Shown here one piece after another: positions 10,011 to 20,473 of a stretch of DNA of 64,000 bases (position 1 is its first letter; every line of letters begins with the position of its first letter). The position numbers were made by a program, and so were the translations under genes. The stretch comes from Pseudomonas sp. MWU13-2105 (GTDB taxonomy: Bacteria; Pseudomonadota; Gammaproteobacteria; Pseudomonadales; Pseudomonadaceae). Location: positions 186,001-250,000 of the forward strand of contig NZ_JALLIY010000001.1 of the NCBI RefSeq assembly GCF_023242315.1, given 5' to 3'. The notes beneath the pieces were generated by a model. That model did no database searches. It was not told the origin of the DNA and worked only from the letters and a program-made list of their open reading frames with translations.

Positions 10011-10039
10011 TGTAGGAGCCGGCAAGCCGGCTTCTACAA
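10011..10039. repeat. Short REP palindrome
   Basis: A single compact palindrome, GTAGGAGCCGGCAAGCCGG plus CTTCTAC, 20 bp upstream of the dapE ATG. Its position could place it in the dapE leader. Confidence 0.75.
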
Positions 10040-10058
10040 AAAGCTTCGGAGCTTTCCC

Positions 10059-11210
10059 ATGACGGCCCACGCCGACCTTTCGCCGACCCTGCAACTCGCT
10101 TGCGAACTGATTCGCCGCCCTTCCGTGACCCCGGTCGATGCCGACTGCCAGAAGCTGATGATGCAGCGCCTGGGCGATGCCGGTTTCAAGCTCGAGCCGA
10201 TGCGTATCGAAGACGTCGACAACTTCTGGGCCTCCCATGGCAAGCACGAAGGCCCGGTGCTGTGCTTCGCCGGTCATACCGACGTGGTGCCCACCGGTCC
10301 CGTGCAGGCCTGGCAGAACGATCCGTTCGCTGCCCTGATCGACGAGCACGGCATGCTCTGCGGGCGCGGCGCGGCCGACATGAAAGGCAGCCTGGCCGCG
10401 ATGCTGGTGGCCGCCGAGCGTTTTGTCGGCGACTACCCGGATCATCGCGGTTCAGTCGCCTTCCTGATCACCAGCGACGAAGAAGGCCCGGCCCACCATG
10501 GCACCAAGGCCGTGGTCGAGCGCCTGGCCGCGCGTAAAGAGCGCCTGGACTGGTGTATCGTCGGCGAACCGTCGAGCACCACCCTGGTCGGTGACGTGGT
10601 GAAAAACGGCCGTCGCGGTTCCCTCGGCGCCCGCCTCACCGTGCGCGGAGTGCAAGGCCACGTGGCCTATCCGCACCTGGCGAAGAACCCGATCCACCTG
10701 GCCGCCCCGGCCCTGGCCGAACTGGCCGCCGAGCACTGGGACGACGGCAACGCCTTTTTCCCACCGACCAGTTTCCAGATCTCCAACCTCAACTCGGGGA
10801 CCGGCGCGACCAACGTGATTGCCGGCGAGCTGGTGGCGTTGTTCAACTTCCGCTTCTCCACCGAGTCCACGGTCGAAGGCCTGCAACAGCGGGTCGCGGC
10901 GATCCTCGACAAACACGGCCTGGACTGGCATGTGGAATGGGCACTGTCCGGCCTGCCGTTCCTGACCGAACCGGGCGCGCTGCTCGATGCCGTGTCGGCG
11001 AGCATCAAGAGCGTCACCGGACGCGAGACCAAGGCCTCCACCAGCGGCGGCACCTCCGACGGGCGCTTTATCGCCACCCTCGGCACCCAGGTGGTCGAAC
11101 TGGGCCCGGTCAACGCGACCATTCACCAGGTCAATGAGCGGGTCCTGGCCAGCGACCTCGACGTACTGACCGAAATCTACTACCAGACCCTGATCAAGTT
11201 GCTTGCCTGA
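10059..11210 (+). CDS. dapE: Succinyl-diaminopimelate desuccinylase DapE
   Basis: Zn-dependent M20 amidohydrolase of 383 residues. It hydrolyses N-succinyl-LL-DAP to LL-DAP and succinate. Metal-site motifs are [21 protein letters not shown] and [12 protein letters not shown]. The frame is open some 300 bp further upstream, but that stretch runs through ndvB and its terminator, so the ATG at 10059 is the right start. The stop overlaps the rlmA start (TGATG). With dapC and dapD, it makes the third diaminopimelate-pathway gene in the window. Confidence 0.95.
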   Translation: MTAHADLSPTLQLACELIRRPSVTPVDADCQKLMMQRLGDAGFKLEPMRIEDVDNFWASHGKHEGPVLCFAGHTDVVPTGPVQAWQNDPFAALIDEHGMLCGRGAADMKGSLAAMLVAAERFVGDYPDHRGSVAFLITSDEEGPAHHGTKAVVERLAARKERLDWCIVGEPSSTTLVGDVVKNGRRGSLGARLTVRGVQGHVAYPHLAKNPIHLAAPALAELAAEHWDDGNAFFPPTSFQISNLNSGTGATNVIAGELVALFNFRFSTESTVEGLQQRVAAILDKHGLDWHVEWALSGLPFLTEPGALLDAVSASIKSVTGRETKASTSGGTSDGRFIATLGTQVVELGPVNATIHQVNERVLASDLDVLTEIYYQTLIKLLA

Positions 11211-12019
11211 TGCTCATCTGCCCTCTCTGCTCCGCGCCCCTGGGTGCGGTCGACAACGGCGTGGCCTGTGCCCTCGGACATCGTTTCGACCGGGCACGCC
11301 AGGGTTACCTGAACCTGTTGCCAGTGCAGCACAAGAACAGCCGCGACCCGGGCGACAACCTGGCCATGGTCGAAGCCCGGCGTGATTTCCTCAACGCCGG
11401 CCACTACGCACCGGTGGCCCGCCGCCTGGCGCAACTGGCTGCCGAACGGGCGCCAGGGCGTTGGGTCGATATCGGCTGTGGCGAGGGCTACTACACTGCG
11501 CAGTTAGCCGAGGCACTGCCCACGGCTGACGGCTATGCGCTGGATATTTCCCGCGAGGCGGTCAAACGCGCCTGTCGACGCAACCCGCAACTGACCTGGT
11601 TGATCGCCAGCATGGCGCGGGTGCCATTGGCCGACGCCAGCTGCCAGTTCATCGCCAGCGTGTTCAGCCCGTTGGACTGGCAGGAAGCCAAACGCCTGCT
11701 GAGCCCGGGTGGCGGCCTGATGAAAGTCGGACCGACCAGCGGCCACCTGATGGAACTGCGCGAGCGCCTGTACGATGAAGTGCGCGAATACACCGACGAC
11801 AAGCACCTGGCCCTGGTGCCGGCGGGCATGGCGCTGCAACACAGCGAAGTGCTGGAATTCAAGCTGAGCCTGGCCAGTGCCCAGGACCGGGCGAACCTGC
11901 TGGCCATGACGCCCCACGGCTGGCGCGCCAGCGCCGAGCGCCGAGCGCAGGTCATCGAGCAGCCCGAACCGTTCGAGGTCAGCGTGTCGATGCGCTACGA
12001 TTACTTCGTTTTACAATAA
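11210..12019 (+). CDS. rlmA: 23S rRNA (guanine-N1)-methyltransferase RlmA
   Basis: A 269-residue SAM methyltransferase (RrmA/RlmA, G745 in E. coli numbering). It opens with a zinc ribbon, C4-P-L-C7 then C20 and H24. The Rossmann glycine motif WVDIGCGEGYYT and the motif IV-like SVFSPLD follow. Its ATG overlaps the dapE stop by one base, so expression is coupled. Distinction from RlmA-II (G748) rests on the gammaproteobacterial context. Confidence 0.9.
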   Translation: MLICPLCSAPLGAVDNGVACALGHRFDRARQGYLNLLPVQHKNSRDPGDNLAMVEARRDFLNAGHYAPVARRLAQLAAERAPGRWVDIGCGEGYYTAQLAEALPTADGYALDISREAVKRACRRNPQLTWLIASMARVPLADASCQFIASVFSPLDWQEAKRLLSPGGGLMKVGPTSGHLMELRERLYDEVREYTDDKHLALVPAGMALQHSEVLEFKLSLASAQDRANLLAMTPHGWRASAERRAQVIEQPEPFEVSVSMRYDYFVLQ

Positions 12020-12104
12020 CCCCACTTTTCATGGCCTTGAACAGCGATTCAAGGCCGACAAAATCCGCGAATGGATTTTTCGAACAGCCGCAGCGAGGAC
12101 TTCC

Positions 12105-12482
12105 ATGCGCCAGCCCGATATCGAGATTTACCTCAAGGACGACGACGTCGACCACAAGGCCATTGCCACCTGGCTCGGCGCCGCGTTGGGCCCTTGCAGC
12201 GACTGGACCCAGAAAGGCCAGACCTGGAAGTGCAAGGCCGGCAACGTGCCCGTGACCTGGCTGCCCAAGGCCGTGGGCAAATGGAACAGCCTGTACCTGG
12301 AAAGCGACCAGACCCCATGGGACGACGATATCGCCTGCGCCCGCGCCGCCTTTGCCGCGCTGAACGTGGAAGTGCGTTGCGCCCCGGGCAGTTGGGTCGA
12401 GGAAGAAGGCGAGGAGACGGCTGATCGCTGGATCCGCATCAGCGCCGATGGCGAAGAAGAGATCACCTGGCGTACCGCCTGA
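12105..12482 (+). CDS. Conserved Pseudomonas protein of unknown function
   Basis: An acidic 125-residue cytoplasmic protein, rich in tryptophan (WLGAALGPCSDW, WVEEEGEE, ending EITWRTA), with no signal peptide. AGGA stands 6 nt before the ATG. It keeps the order dapE-rlmA-this gene-csp that I recall from other Pseudomonas. No domain recognised. Confidence 0.75.
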   Translation: MRQPDIEIYLKDDDVDHKAIATWLGAALGPCSDWTQKGQTWKCKAGNVPVTWLPKAVGKWNSLYLESDQTPWDDDIACARAAFAALNVEVRCAPGSWVEEEGEETADRWIRISADGEEEITWRTA

Positions 12483-12521
12483 TGCTGACTGCGGGCACGG
12501 AGTCTGTGTGCCGAGCGTGCC

Positions 12522-12657
12522 CCTGTGGCGAGCGGGCTTGCCCGCGCTCGGCTGCGAAGCAGTCGTAAATCGGCTGACGCAGTACACCTGAAAGTCCGCG
12601 TCAGCCGGTTTGGGGGCTGCTTCGCAGCCCAGCGCGGGCAAGCCCGCTCGCCACAAC
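12522..12657. repeat. REP pair
   Basis: Inverted arms with GCGAGCGGGCTTGCCCGCG and its complement (about 12525-12546 and 12632-12655) enclose a spacer that carries GCTGCGAAGCAG and GCTGCTTCGCAGC. It lies between the convergent 12105-12482 gene and the cold-shock gene. Confidence 0.85.
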
Positions 12658-12685
12658 GGGCCCCTCAACAGCATCACACCGGCGG

Positions 12686-12895
12686 TTAGAGCCCAACCAC
12701 ATCCTCGGCCTGCAGGCCTTTCTGGCCTTCCACCACCGCGTACTCCACCTGCTGCCCTTCCGCCAGGGAGCGGTGGCCTTCGCCACGAATCGCGCGGTAG
12801 TGCACAAACACATCCGCCCCGTCTTCGCGCTGAATAAAGCCGTAGCCCTTGGCATCGTTGAACCACTTCACATTGCCTGTCTCGCGAGTTGCCAT
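12686..12895 (-). CDS. Cold-shock domain protein (CspA family)
   Basis: A 69-residue single OB-fold RNA/DNA-binding protein. RNP1 is KGYGFIQ and RNP2 is VFVHY, the canonical nucleic-acid-binding patches, and the N-terminus reads [12 protein letters not shown]. It is an RNA chaperone of the CapB/CspD type; cold induction cannot be judged. The 243-bp gap to plsB holds both divergent promoters and no other gene. Confidence 0.93.
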   Translation of the reverse strand: MATRETGNVKWFNDAKGYGFIQREDGADVFVHYRAIRGEGHRSLAEGQQVEYAVVEGQKGLQAEDVVGL

Positions 12896-13138
12896 GAATC
12901 CGTACTCCGTCTTGTTATTGTGGAATGGGCCCGGCTCGACGAGCCCTTCAAGCAGCGTCGCCAGAACGTCGTGCTATGCGGATTAATCCTACCGTTCACG
13001 GCGAACGTCCGAGTATAAGACAGGTCAATAAACTCTCAATCAATATTAGTTCGCCGCGTTTTTGCCGATCTTCGACGAATACGGCACACTAGCCGCCGAG
13101 CAAACGCTCGGTTCAATCCATTTGCCTGCAGAAGCCGT

Positions 13139-15646
13139 ATGACCCGTTCCCCGTTCCGCCGTCTCGTGTTTGGCACCTTGCGCCGCCTCCTGTACCTGTG
13201 GGTGCGCTCGGAGACGATCAACCAATCGTCGCTGACCCTCGACCTCGACCGTAGCCGGCCGGTGTTCTATGTCCTGCAATCGCCGTCGCTGACCGACCTG
13301 GCCGTGGTCGACCGCGAATGCACCAAGGCCGGCCTGCCGCGCCCGGTGCTGCCGGTGTCGGTCGGCACGCTGCTGGAGCCGGCGGCGTTCTTCTACCTGA
13401 CCCCCGAGCCCGACTGGCTCGGCCGCCAGGACAAGCGCGGCGCGCCACCGACCCTGACCCGACTGGTCAGCGCCCTGACGCAGAACCCCAGCGAAGACGC
13501 GCTGATCATCCCGGTGAGTGTGTTCTGGGGCCAGTCGCCGGACAGCGAATCGAGCCCCTGGAAACTGCTGTTCGCCGACAGCTGGGCGGTCACCGGCCGT
13601 CTGCGCCGCCTGCTGAGCATCCTGATTCTCGGGCGCAAGACCCGCGTGCAGTTCTCCGCGCCGATCCACCTGCGTGGCCTGATCGAACACAACAAGGGTC
13701 ATGAACGCACCGTGCGCATGGCCCAGCGGATCCTGCGGGTGCACCTGCGCAACCTCAAGGCCGCGGTGATCGGCCCGGACATCTCGCACCGGCGCAACCT
13801 GGTCAAGGGCCTGGTCAACGAACCGATGGTGCGCCAGGCGATCCTCGAAGAAGCCCAGCGCGAAAACATCTCCGTGGAAAAAGCCCAGGCCCAGGCCCTG
13901 CGCTACGGCAACGAGATCGCCTCGGACTACACCTACACCGCGATCCGCTTCCTCGAAGTGGTGTTGAGCTGGTTCTGGAACAAGATCTATGACGGTATCA
14001 AGGTCAACCATATCGAGGGCGTACAGGCCGTGGCCCAGGGCCATGAAATCATCTATGTGCCTTGCCACCGCAGCCATATCGACTACCTGCTGCTGTCCTA
14101 CCTGCTGTTTCGCAACGGCCTGACCCCGCCGCACATCGCCGCCGGGATCAACCTGAACATGCCGGTGATCGGCAGCCTGCTGCGCCGCGGCGGCGCGTTC
14201 TTCATGCGCCGCACCTTCAAGGGCAACCCGCTCTACACCTCGGTGTTCAACGAGTACCTGCACACCCTGTTCACCAAGGGGTTCCCGGTGGAGTACTTCG
14301 TCGAAGGCGGCCGCTCGCGCACCGGGCGCATGCTGCGGCCGAAGACCGGCATGCTGGCCATCACCCTGCGCAGCTTCCTGCGCTCCTCGCGCATGCCGAT
14401 CGTCTTCATCCCGGTGTATATCGGCTACGAGCGGGTGCTGGAAGGTCGCACCTACCTGGGCGAACTGCGTGGAGCGAGCAAGAAGAAAGAATCGATCTTC
14501 GACATCTTCAAGGTCATCGGTGCGCTCAAGCAGCGTTTCGGCCAGGTCGCGGTCAACTTCGGCGAGCCGATCAAGCTGGCCGAATTCCTCGACCAGGAAC
14601 AACCGGACTGGCGTGCCCAGGAACTGGGGCCGCAATTCCGCCCGGCCTGGCTAAATGACACCACCCACCGCCTGGGCGAGCGCGTGGCCCGGCACCTGAA
14701 CGAAGCAGCGGCGATCAACCCGGTGAACCTGGTGGCCCTGGCGCTGCTCTCGACCACGCGCCTGGCCCTCGATGACCGTGCCATGGCCCGGGTCCTCGAC
14801 CTCTACCTGGCGTTGTTGCGCCGCGTGCCCTACTCGCCACACACCACCCTGCCGGAAGGCGATGGCCGCGCGCTGATCCAGCACGTCAAGGACATGGACC
14901 TGCTGGCCGAACAAAGCGACGCCCTCGGCAAGATCCTCTACCTGGACGAGCAGAACGCCGTCCTGATGACCTATTACCGCAACAACGTGCTGCATATCTT
15001 CGCCCTGCCCTCATTGCTCGCGAGCTTCTTCCAGAGCGCCTCGCGCATGAGCCGCGAGCAGATCCTGCGCTACAGCCGCGCACTTTATCCGTACCTGCAG
15101 GCGGAACTGTTCATCCGCTGGTCACTGGACGAACTGGACGCGGTGATCGACCAGTGGCTGCAGGCCTTTGTCGAACAGGGCCTGTTGCGCCTGGAGAACG
15201 ACGTCTACCAGCGCCCGGCGCCGAGTTCGCGGCACTTCGTGCTGTTGACCCTGCTGTCGCGGAGCATCGCCCAGACCCTGCAACGCTTCTACATGGCTAT
15301 CTCGCTGCTGCTCAACAGCGGCCAGCACAGCATCAGCGCCGAGGAGCTGGAAGACCTCTGTACGGTCATGGCCCAACGCCTGTCGATTCTCCATGGCCTG
15401 AACGCCCCGGAGTTTTTCGACAAGAGCCTGTTCCGCCACTTTATCCAGACCCTGCTCGACCTCGATGTGCTGCGGCGCGACGCCGCCGGCAAACTGGGTT
15501 ATCACGAACTGCTCGGCGAGTTGGCCGAGGGCGCGGCCAAACGGGTACTACCGGCGGAAATCCGCCTGTCGATTCGCCAGGTCGCCCTGCATCGCAGCGA
15601 AGATGCCGCCGAGCAAAGCCCCGATTCAGCTCCTGACGCGGGATAA
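13139..15646 (+). CDS. plsB: Glycerol-3-phosphate 1-O-acyltransferase PlsB
   Basis: Inner-membrane enzyme that acylates sn-glycerol-3-phosphate at position 1, the first step of phospholipid synthesis. At 835 residues it matches PlsB length. Acyltransferase block I is the HX4D motif H310-RSHI-D315. Later blocks are [23 protein letters not shown] and FIPVYIGYE. It is divergent from the cold-shock gene. Confidence 0.96.
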   Translation: MTRSPFRRLVFGTLRRLLYLWVRSETINQSSLTLDLDRSRPVFYVLQSPSLTDLAVVDRECTKAGLPRPVLPVSVGTLLEPAAFFYLTPEPDWLGRQDKRGAPPTLTRLVSALTQNPSEDALIIPVSVFWGQSPDSESSPWKLLFADSWAVTGRLRRLLSILILGRKTRVQFSAPIHLRGLIEHNKGHERTVRMAQRILRVHLRNLKAAVIGPDISHRRNLVKGLVNEPMVRQAILEEAQRENISVEKAQAQALRYGNEIASDYTYTAIRFLEVVLSWFWNKIYDGIKVNHIEGVQAVAQGHEIIYVPCHRSHIDYLLLSYLLFRNGLTPPHIAAGINLNMPVIGSLLRRGGAFFMRRTFKGNPLYTSVFNEYLHTLFTKGFPVEYFVEGGRSRTGRMLRPKTGMLAITLRSFLRSSRMPIVFIPVYIGYERVLEGRTYLGELRGASKKKESIFDIFKVIGALKQRFGQVAVNFGEPIKLAEFLDQEQPDWRAQELGPQFRPAWLNDTTHRLGERVARHLNEAAAINPVNLVALALLSTTRLALDDRAMARVLDLYLALLRRVPYSPHTTLPEGDGRALIQHVKDMDLLAEQSDALGKILYLDEQNAVLMTYYRNNVLHIFALPSLLASFFQSASRMSREQILRYSRALYPYLQAELFIRWSLDELDAVIDQWLQAFVEQGLLRLENDVYQRPAPSSRHFVLLTLLSRSIAQTLQRFYMAISLLLNSGQHSISAEELEDLCTVMAQRLSILHGLNAPEFFDKSLFRHFIQTLLDLDVLRRDAAGKLGYHELLGELAEGAAKRVLPAEIRLSIRQVALHRSEDAAEQSPDSAPDAG

Positions 15647-15772
15647 GGCGAACCACCCTTGTCAGAGCATTCGGTAAAGCAGCAAGGATGCTTCTCGGCC
15701 GGTTTTCAAGCGCAAAGGCGCGTGTAGACTCAATCTTGCGTTGCCTTTGACGCGTTCGATAAGGACATCGAG

Positions 15773-16393
15773 ATGACCGCAAAAAACGTCGTGACCGCTG
15801 TTTTCCACTTCCCCCCGGATTACAGGATCCCGGCCAAGGCCGAAACCCGTATCACCCTGCGCAACCGCTGCAGCGACACCCTGCTGGGGACCTGGACCAG
15901 TGCGCAACTGCCCGACCAGTCGCCCTGGCGCTTTAGCTTCGAACTGCCGGCGGACCTCAAGCGTAACTGCAAGGTCGAGATCGACATCGACCTGAGCGTC
16001 GCCGGCACCTCGCTGCTGCCGGACATCAAGTACAGCTTCCGCTGGCGCCGGGACAACCAGGAAGAAACCTTTCACCTGAGCCCGCCGGGCTACCTGTATC
16101 TCAGCGCGGCGCTGGTGCCGATGATCGGCACGCAGGACAATACCCTGGCCACCCTGAGGCTGGTCGCCCAGACCGAACCGGGCATTCCGGTGCATGTCCT
16201 CAGCGAGGAAATCACCTTCTTCAAGGGTTCCATTCCACGCTACCTGCGCTACGACGTGAACAAGGTCAAGCCGGGCCAGATCTACGAGACCCAGGGCACC
16301 TTCGGCAGTCGGCGCAAGTTCACCATGAAACCCATTCCACGCACTGTCGTATTGCTGAAAGAAAAACCGCAAAGCCTGATCCTCAGCGCTTAA
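15773..16393 (+). CDS. Conserved hypothetical protein, predicted beta-rich
   Basis: A 206-residue protein without an evident signal peptide. The beginning (FHFPPDYRIPAKAETRITLRN cut short here) has the look of a YbaY/YscW-type beta domain, but this is only a resemblance. The rest is mixed beta with a basic C-terminus (FGSRRKFTMKPIPRT). It follows plsB by 126 bp in the same direction, the same order I recall for P. aeruginosa plsB. No function assigned. Confidence 0.7.
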   Translation: MTAKNVVTAVFHFPPDYRIPAKAETRITLRNRCSDTLLGTWTSAQLPDQSPWRFSFELPADLKRNCKVEIDIDLSVAGTSLLPDIKYSFRWRRDNQEETFHLSPPGYLYLSAALVPMIGTQDNTLATLRLVAQTEPGIPVHVLSEEITFFKGSIPRYLRYDVNKVKPGQIYETQGTFGSRRKFTMKPIPRTVVLLKEKPQSLILSA

Positions 16394-16514
16394 ACAGCCT
16401 GCGGCGTCTTTCAAAGACTGGCGTTTGCCGATAAATCCGTTAGATTCTTACTGGCTGGCGCCAGGTTTCTTCTGGCGCCACGGATTTCCCCACTGACTCA
16501 ACAAGGAAGCTTCC

Positions 16515-17204
16515 ATGCTCCGTCCCTCCCTTCGTCTGGCCGGCTTCTGCGCGGGCCTGCTGATTTCCGTCAACGCCCTGGCCCTGTCCCTCGGCAGTCT
16601 TACCCAGGACCAGGCGTCCGGCGGCCTCAAGGACGCATTGGCCCAGGGCGCCGTCGCCGCCGTGACCAACCTCGGCAAACCGGGTGGTTTCAGCAACAAC
16701 CCCGCGGTGAAGATCGAACTGCCGGGCAGCCTCGGCAAGGTCGCCAGCAAAATGAAACAGTTCGGCATGGGCGCCCAGGTCGACCAGTTGGAAGCCAGCA
16801 TGAACAAGGCGGCGGAAGCGGCCATGCCGCAGGCCCAGGCGCTGCTGGTGGACGCGGTGAAGAAGATGACCGTGACCGATGCCAAGGGCATCCTCACCGG
16901 CGGCAAGGATTCGGCCACCCAGTACCTGGACAAGAGCAGCCGCGAACAGATCCGCGCCAAGTTCCTGCCGATCGTCAAGCAGGCCACCGACCAGGTGGGC
17001 CTGGCCAAGCAGTACAACTCGTTCGCCGGGCAGGCGGCGACCCTCGGCGTACTCGACGCCAAGAGTGCCAACGTTGAAGGCTACGTAACGGAAAAAGCCC
17101 TGGACGGCCTGTTCAAGATGATCGCGCAGAAGGAAGAAGACATCCGCGCCAACCCGGCGGCAGCGGCCACCAGCCTGGCGAAGAAGGTGTTTGGCGCACT
17201 TTGA
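16515..17204 (+). CDS. DUF4197 exported protein
   Basis: A 229-residue protein. A classical signal peptide (residues 1-23, ending NALAL) is followed by a helical DUF4197 region with LSLGSLTQDQASGGLKDAL and repeated amphipathic helices. It is presumably periplasmic; function unknown. A Shine-Dalgarno AAGGAAG precedes the ATG. A perfect 9-bp hairpin (TGGCGCCAG / CTGGCGCCA, 16455-16479) sits in its leader without a T-run. Confidence 0.83.
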   Translation: MLRPSLRLAGFCAGLLISVNALALSLGSLTQDQASGGLKDALAQGAVAAVTNLGKPGGFSNNPAVKIELPGSLGKVASKMKQFGMGAQVDQLEASMNKAAEAAMPQAQALLVDAVKKMTVTDAKGILTGGKDSATQYLDKSSREQIRAKFLPIVKQATDQVGLAKQYNSFAGQAATLGVLDAKSANVEGYVTEKALDGLFKMIAQKEEDIRANPAAAATSLAKKVFGAL

Positions 17205-17220
17205 CGCAACGCACGCTGCA

Positions 17221-17302
17221 GGAGCCGATTTGTTCACTCAAGCCTGAGCCACCAGCTTGTGGGAACTGATCTGTTCACTCAAGCCTGAGCCCATACCTTG
17301 TG
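17221..17302 (+). repeat. Two-copy 41-bp tandem repeat
   Basis: Copies at 17221-17261 and 17262-17302 share TGTTCACTCAAGCCTGAGC and the ends GGA...CTTGTG. A third partial start (GGAGCCGGATTTATCC) runs into the adjoining REP-like element. Confidence 0.85.
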
Positions 17303-17389
17303 GGAGCCGGATTTATCCGCGAAGGGGCCCTGGAGGCCGCCAAAAGCTTCGCGGCGGTGCGGCGATCCGACAAGCACCGCTCCCACAGG
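17303..17389. repeat. REP-like element with inserted core
   Basis: Outer ends GTGGGAGCCGG and CCGCTCCCAC are inverted. The right arm carries GCGGCGGTGCGGCGATCCGA before AAGC, the same insert as at 6212-6249. It lies just past the mexK stop (minus strand). Confidence 0.75.
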
Positions 17390-17401
17390 TTATCTGGCGC
17401 T

Positions 17402-20400
17402 TTATGGCGTGGTCTTCTTCACCCTGAACCAGCCCGCATACAACGCCGGCAGGAACAGCAGGGTCAAGGCCGTCGCCACGATCAGCCCCCCCATGATCGC
17501 CACCGCCATCGGTCCGTAGAACACGCTGCGCGACAGCGGGATCATCGCCAGCACCGCCGCCAGGGCGGTGAGCACGATGGGCCGGAAGCGTCGCACCGTC
17601 GCCTCGATGATCGCCTGCCATTGCGACATGCCCGCACGGATATCCTGCTCGATCTGGTCCACCAGGATCACCGAGTTGCGCATGATCATCCCCGACAGGG
17701 CAATGGTCCCGAGCATCGCGACAAACCCGAACGGCTGGCGGAACACCAGCAGGAACAAGGTCACCCCGATCAAGCCGAGCGGCGCGGTGAGAAATACCAG
17801 CGCCACCCGCGAGAAGCTGCGCAGTTGCAGCATCAACAAGGTCAGCACCACCACGATGAACAGCGGCACGCCAGCATTCACCGAGGCCTGGCCGCGTTCC
17901 GAATCCTCCACGGTGCCGCCGACATCCAGCAGGTAACCATCGGGCAATTCGGCGCGAATCGGGTCCAGGGTCGGCATGATCTGCTTGACCAGGCTCAGCG
18001 GCTGCTCCTGGCCGTAGATATCGGCGCGGATGGTCACGTTCGGCAAGCGGTTGCGATGCCAGATGATGCCTTCCTCGAAACCGTACTCCAGGGTCGCGAT
18101 CTGCGACAGCGCCACGCTGGTGCCGTTGTCCGTCGGTACCGCCAGGCTCGGCAGCGCCGACAGCTCGTTGCGCTCCTGGACAGTGCCGCGCATAAGGATT
18201 TCGATCAACTCGTTGTCCTCGCGGTACTGGCTGACGGTCGAGCCGGTCAGCGACAGTTGCAGGAAGCGCGACAGGTTGGCGGTACTGACCCCCAGTGCCC
18301 GGGCACGGTCCTGATCGACGTTCAGATAGACCACCTTGCTCGGCTCTTCCCAGTCCAGGTGCACATTGGTCACGTGCGGGTTCTCACGGACCTTGGCCGC
18401 CACCTTGCGCGCCAGGGCACGGACCACCTCGATATGCTCGCCGGTCACCCGGAACTGCACCGGGTAACCCACCGGCGGCCCGTTCTCCAGGCGCGTCACC
18501 CGCGCCCGCACATCGGCAAACTGTTCATCAAGCACCTTGATCAGCCAGCTGCGCAGTGCTTCCCGCTCCTCGATGCTCTTGGCCAGCACGACGAACTGGG
18601 CAAAGCTGGTGGCCGGCAATTGCTGGTCCAGCGGCAGGTAGAAACGCGGCGAACCGGTGCCGACATACGCCACATAGTTATCGATGCCGGGGTGGTCCTT
18701 GAGCAAGGCCTCCAGACGCGCAACCTGTTCGGTGGTGTTGTTCAGGGACGCACCTTCGGCCAGCTTCAGGTCGACCATCAGTTCCAGTCGCCCGGAGGCC
18801 GGGAAGAACTGCTGCGGCACAAAGCGGAACAACAACACCGAGCCGATAAACAGGGCGACAGTCAGTACAATCACGGTTTTGCGCCGACGCACACACCACT
18901 CCACCGTGCGCCTGACCCGCTGGTAGAACGGCGTGCCATAGGGGTCCGGTTGCTCGCCACCGTGCTTGGCGGCGTGGATCTTGGCCAGATCCGGCAGCAG
19001 TTTTTCCCCTAGATAGGGTACGAACACCACCGCCGCGATCCATGACGCCAACAGCGCCAGGGTCACCACTTGGAAAATCGAGCGGGTGTACTCGCCCGTA
19101 CCCGACTGCGCGGTGGCAATCGGCAGGAAGCCGGCGGCGGTGATCAGGGTGCCGGTAAGCATCGGGAACGCCGTACTGGTCCAGGCGAAGCTTGCCGCCT
19201 TGAGGCGATCGAAGCCCTGCTCCATCTTGATCGCCATCATCTCCACGGCAATGATCGCGTCGTCCACCAGCAAGCCAAGGGCCAGCACCAACGCGCCAAG
19301 GGAAATCTTGTGCAGGCCGATGCCCAGGTAGTACATGGCCGCGAAGGTCATCGCCAGCACCAGCGGAATCGCCAGGGCCACCACCATCCCGGTGCGCACG
19401 CCCAGGGAGAAGAAGCTCACCAGCAGCACGATGACCAGGGCCTCCACCAGCACCTGGACAAACTCGCCGACACCGGTCTTCACCGCCGCTGGCTGGTCGG
19501 AGACCTTGCTCAGTTTCATCCCCGCCGGCAGGCTTTTCTGGATACGCGCGAACTCGCTTTCCAGGGCCTTGCCGAGTACCAGGATGTCACCGCCGTCGTT
19601 CATCGCCACCGCCAGGCCGATCGCGTCCTCGCCCATGAAACGCATGCGCGGGGCCGGTGGATCGTTGAAGCCACGGTGTACGTCAGCGACATCGCTGATC
19701 CGGAAAGTGCGATCGCCAACGCGGATCGGGAAGTTCTTGATCTCGTCGACCGTCTTGAAGTTACCGCTGACCCGCAGCTGCACGCGTTCGGTCGGGGTCT
19801 CGAAGAAACCGGCGGTGGACACCGCATTCTGCTCTTGCAAGGCCTGTTGCACGGCAGTCAACGGCAGCCCAAGGGTCGCCAGCTTGACGTTGGACAGTTC
19901 GATCCAGACCTTTTCATCCTGCAACCCGAGCAGGTCGACCTTACCCACATCCTTGACCCGCTGCAGCTGGATCTGGATCCGGTCGGCGTAGTCCTTGAGC
20001 ACGGCGTAGTCGAAACCATCTCCGGTCAGGGCGTAGATATTGCCGAAGGTGGTGCCGAACTCATCGTTGAAAAACGGTCCCTGGATATCCGGCGGCAAGG
20101 TCTGGCGGATATCGCCGATCTTCTTCCGTACCTGGTACCAGAGGTCGGGAATCTCCGAGGAGTGCATCGAGTCCCGAGCCATGAAGGTCACCTGGGACTC
20201 CCCCGGCCGGGAGAAGGACACGATCCGTTCATACTCGCCGGTCTCCATCAGCTTCTTTTCGATGCGTTCGGTGACCTGCCGGGAAACTTCCTGGGCCGTG
20301 GCCCCCGGCCAGTTGGTCTTGATGACCATGGCCTTGAAGGTGAACGGCGGGTCTTCGCTCTGCCCCAGCTTGGTGTAGGACAAGGCGCCGACCACTGCCA

Positions 20401-20467
20401 GCAGGATCATCAGGAACAGGACAATCTGGCGATTACGCAACGCCCATTCGGAAAGATTGAAACCCAT
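17402..20467 (-). CDS. mexK: RND efflux transporter permease MexK
   Basis: A 1021-residue inner-membrane proton/drug antiporter of the HAE-RND class with the two-fold RND layout (TM1, periplasmic loop, TM2-7, repeat). The TM4 acidic pair lies in ALGLLVDDAIIAVE. The order plsB, two small genes, mexK, mexJ, mexL matches the P. aeruginosa mexJKL locus, where MexJK exports triclosan and, with other outer-membrane partners, erythromycin. The start has AAGGAG inside the last codons of mexJ, implying translational coupling. No outer-membrane channel gene is adjacent, as in P. aeruginosa. Confidence 0.92.
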   Translation of the reverse strand: MGFNLSEWALRNRQIVLFLMILLAVVGALSYTKLGQSEDPPFTFKAMVIKTNWPGATAQEVSRQVTERIEKKLMETGEYERIVSFSRPGESQVTFMARDSMHSSEIPDLWYQVRKKIGDIRQTLPPDIQGPFFNDEFGTTFGNIYALTGDGFDYAVLKDYADRIQIQLQRVKDVGKVDLLGLQDEKVWIELSNVKLATLGLPLTAVQQALQEQNAVSTAGFFETPTERVQLRVSGNFKTVDEIKNFPIRVGDRTFRISDVADVHRGFNDPPAPRMRFMGEDAIGLAVAMNDGGDILVLGKALESEFARIQKSLPAGMKLSKVSDQPAAVKTGVGEFVQVLVEALVIVLLVSFFSLGVRTGMVVALAIPLVLAMTFAAMYYLGIGLHKISLGALVLALGLLVDDAIIAVEMMAIKMEQGFDRLKAASFAWTSTAFPMLTGTLITAAGFLPIATAQSGTGEYTRSIFQVVTLALLASWIAAVVFVPYLGEKLLPDLAKIHAAKHGGEQPDPYGTPFYQRVRRTVEWCVRRRKTVIVLTVALFIGSVLLFRFVPQQFFPASGRLELMVDLKLAEGASLNNTTEQVARLEALLKDHPGIDNYVAYVGTGSPRFYLPLDQQLPATSFAQFVVLAKSIEEREALRSWLIKVLDEQFADVRARVTRLENGPPVGYPVQFRVTGEHIEVVRALARKVAAKVRENPHVTNVHLDWEEPSKVVYLNVDQDRARALGVSTANLSRFLQLSLTGSTVSQYREDNELIEILMRGTVQERNELSALPSLAVPTDNGTSVALSQIATLEYGFEEGIIWHRNRLPNVTIRADIYGQEQPLSLVKQIMPTLDPIRAELPDGYLLDVGGTVEDSERGQASVNAGVPLFIVVVLTLLMLQLRSFSRVALVFLTAPLGLIGVTLFLLVFRQPFGFVAMLGTIALSGMIMRNSVILVDQIEQDIRAGMSQWQAIIEATVRRFRPIVLTALAAVLAMIPLSRSVFYGPMAVAIMGGLIVATALTLLFLPALYAGWFRVKKTTP

Positions 20468-20473
20468 CGGGGA

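Noticed and set aside
9756..10058. Upstream in-frame extension of dapE
   Set aside because: It runs through the end of ndvB and the ndvB terminator; DapE proteins begin at the ATG at 10059.
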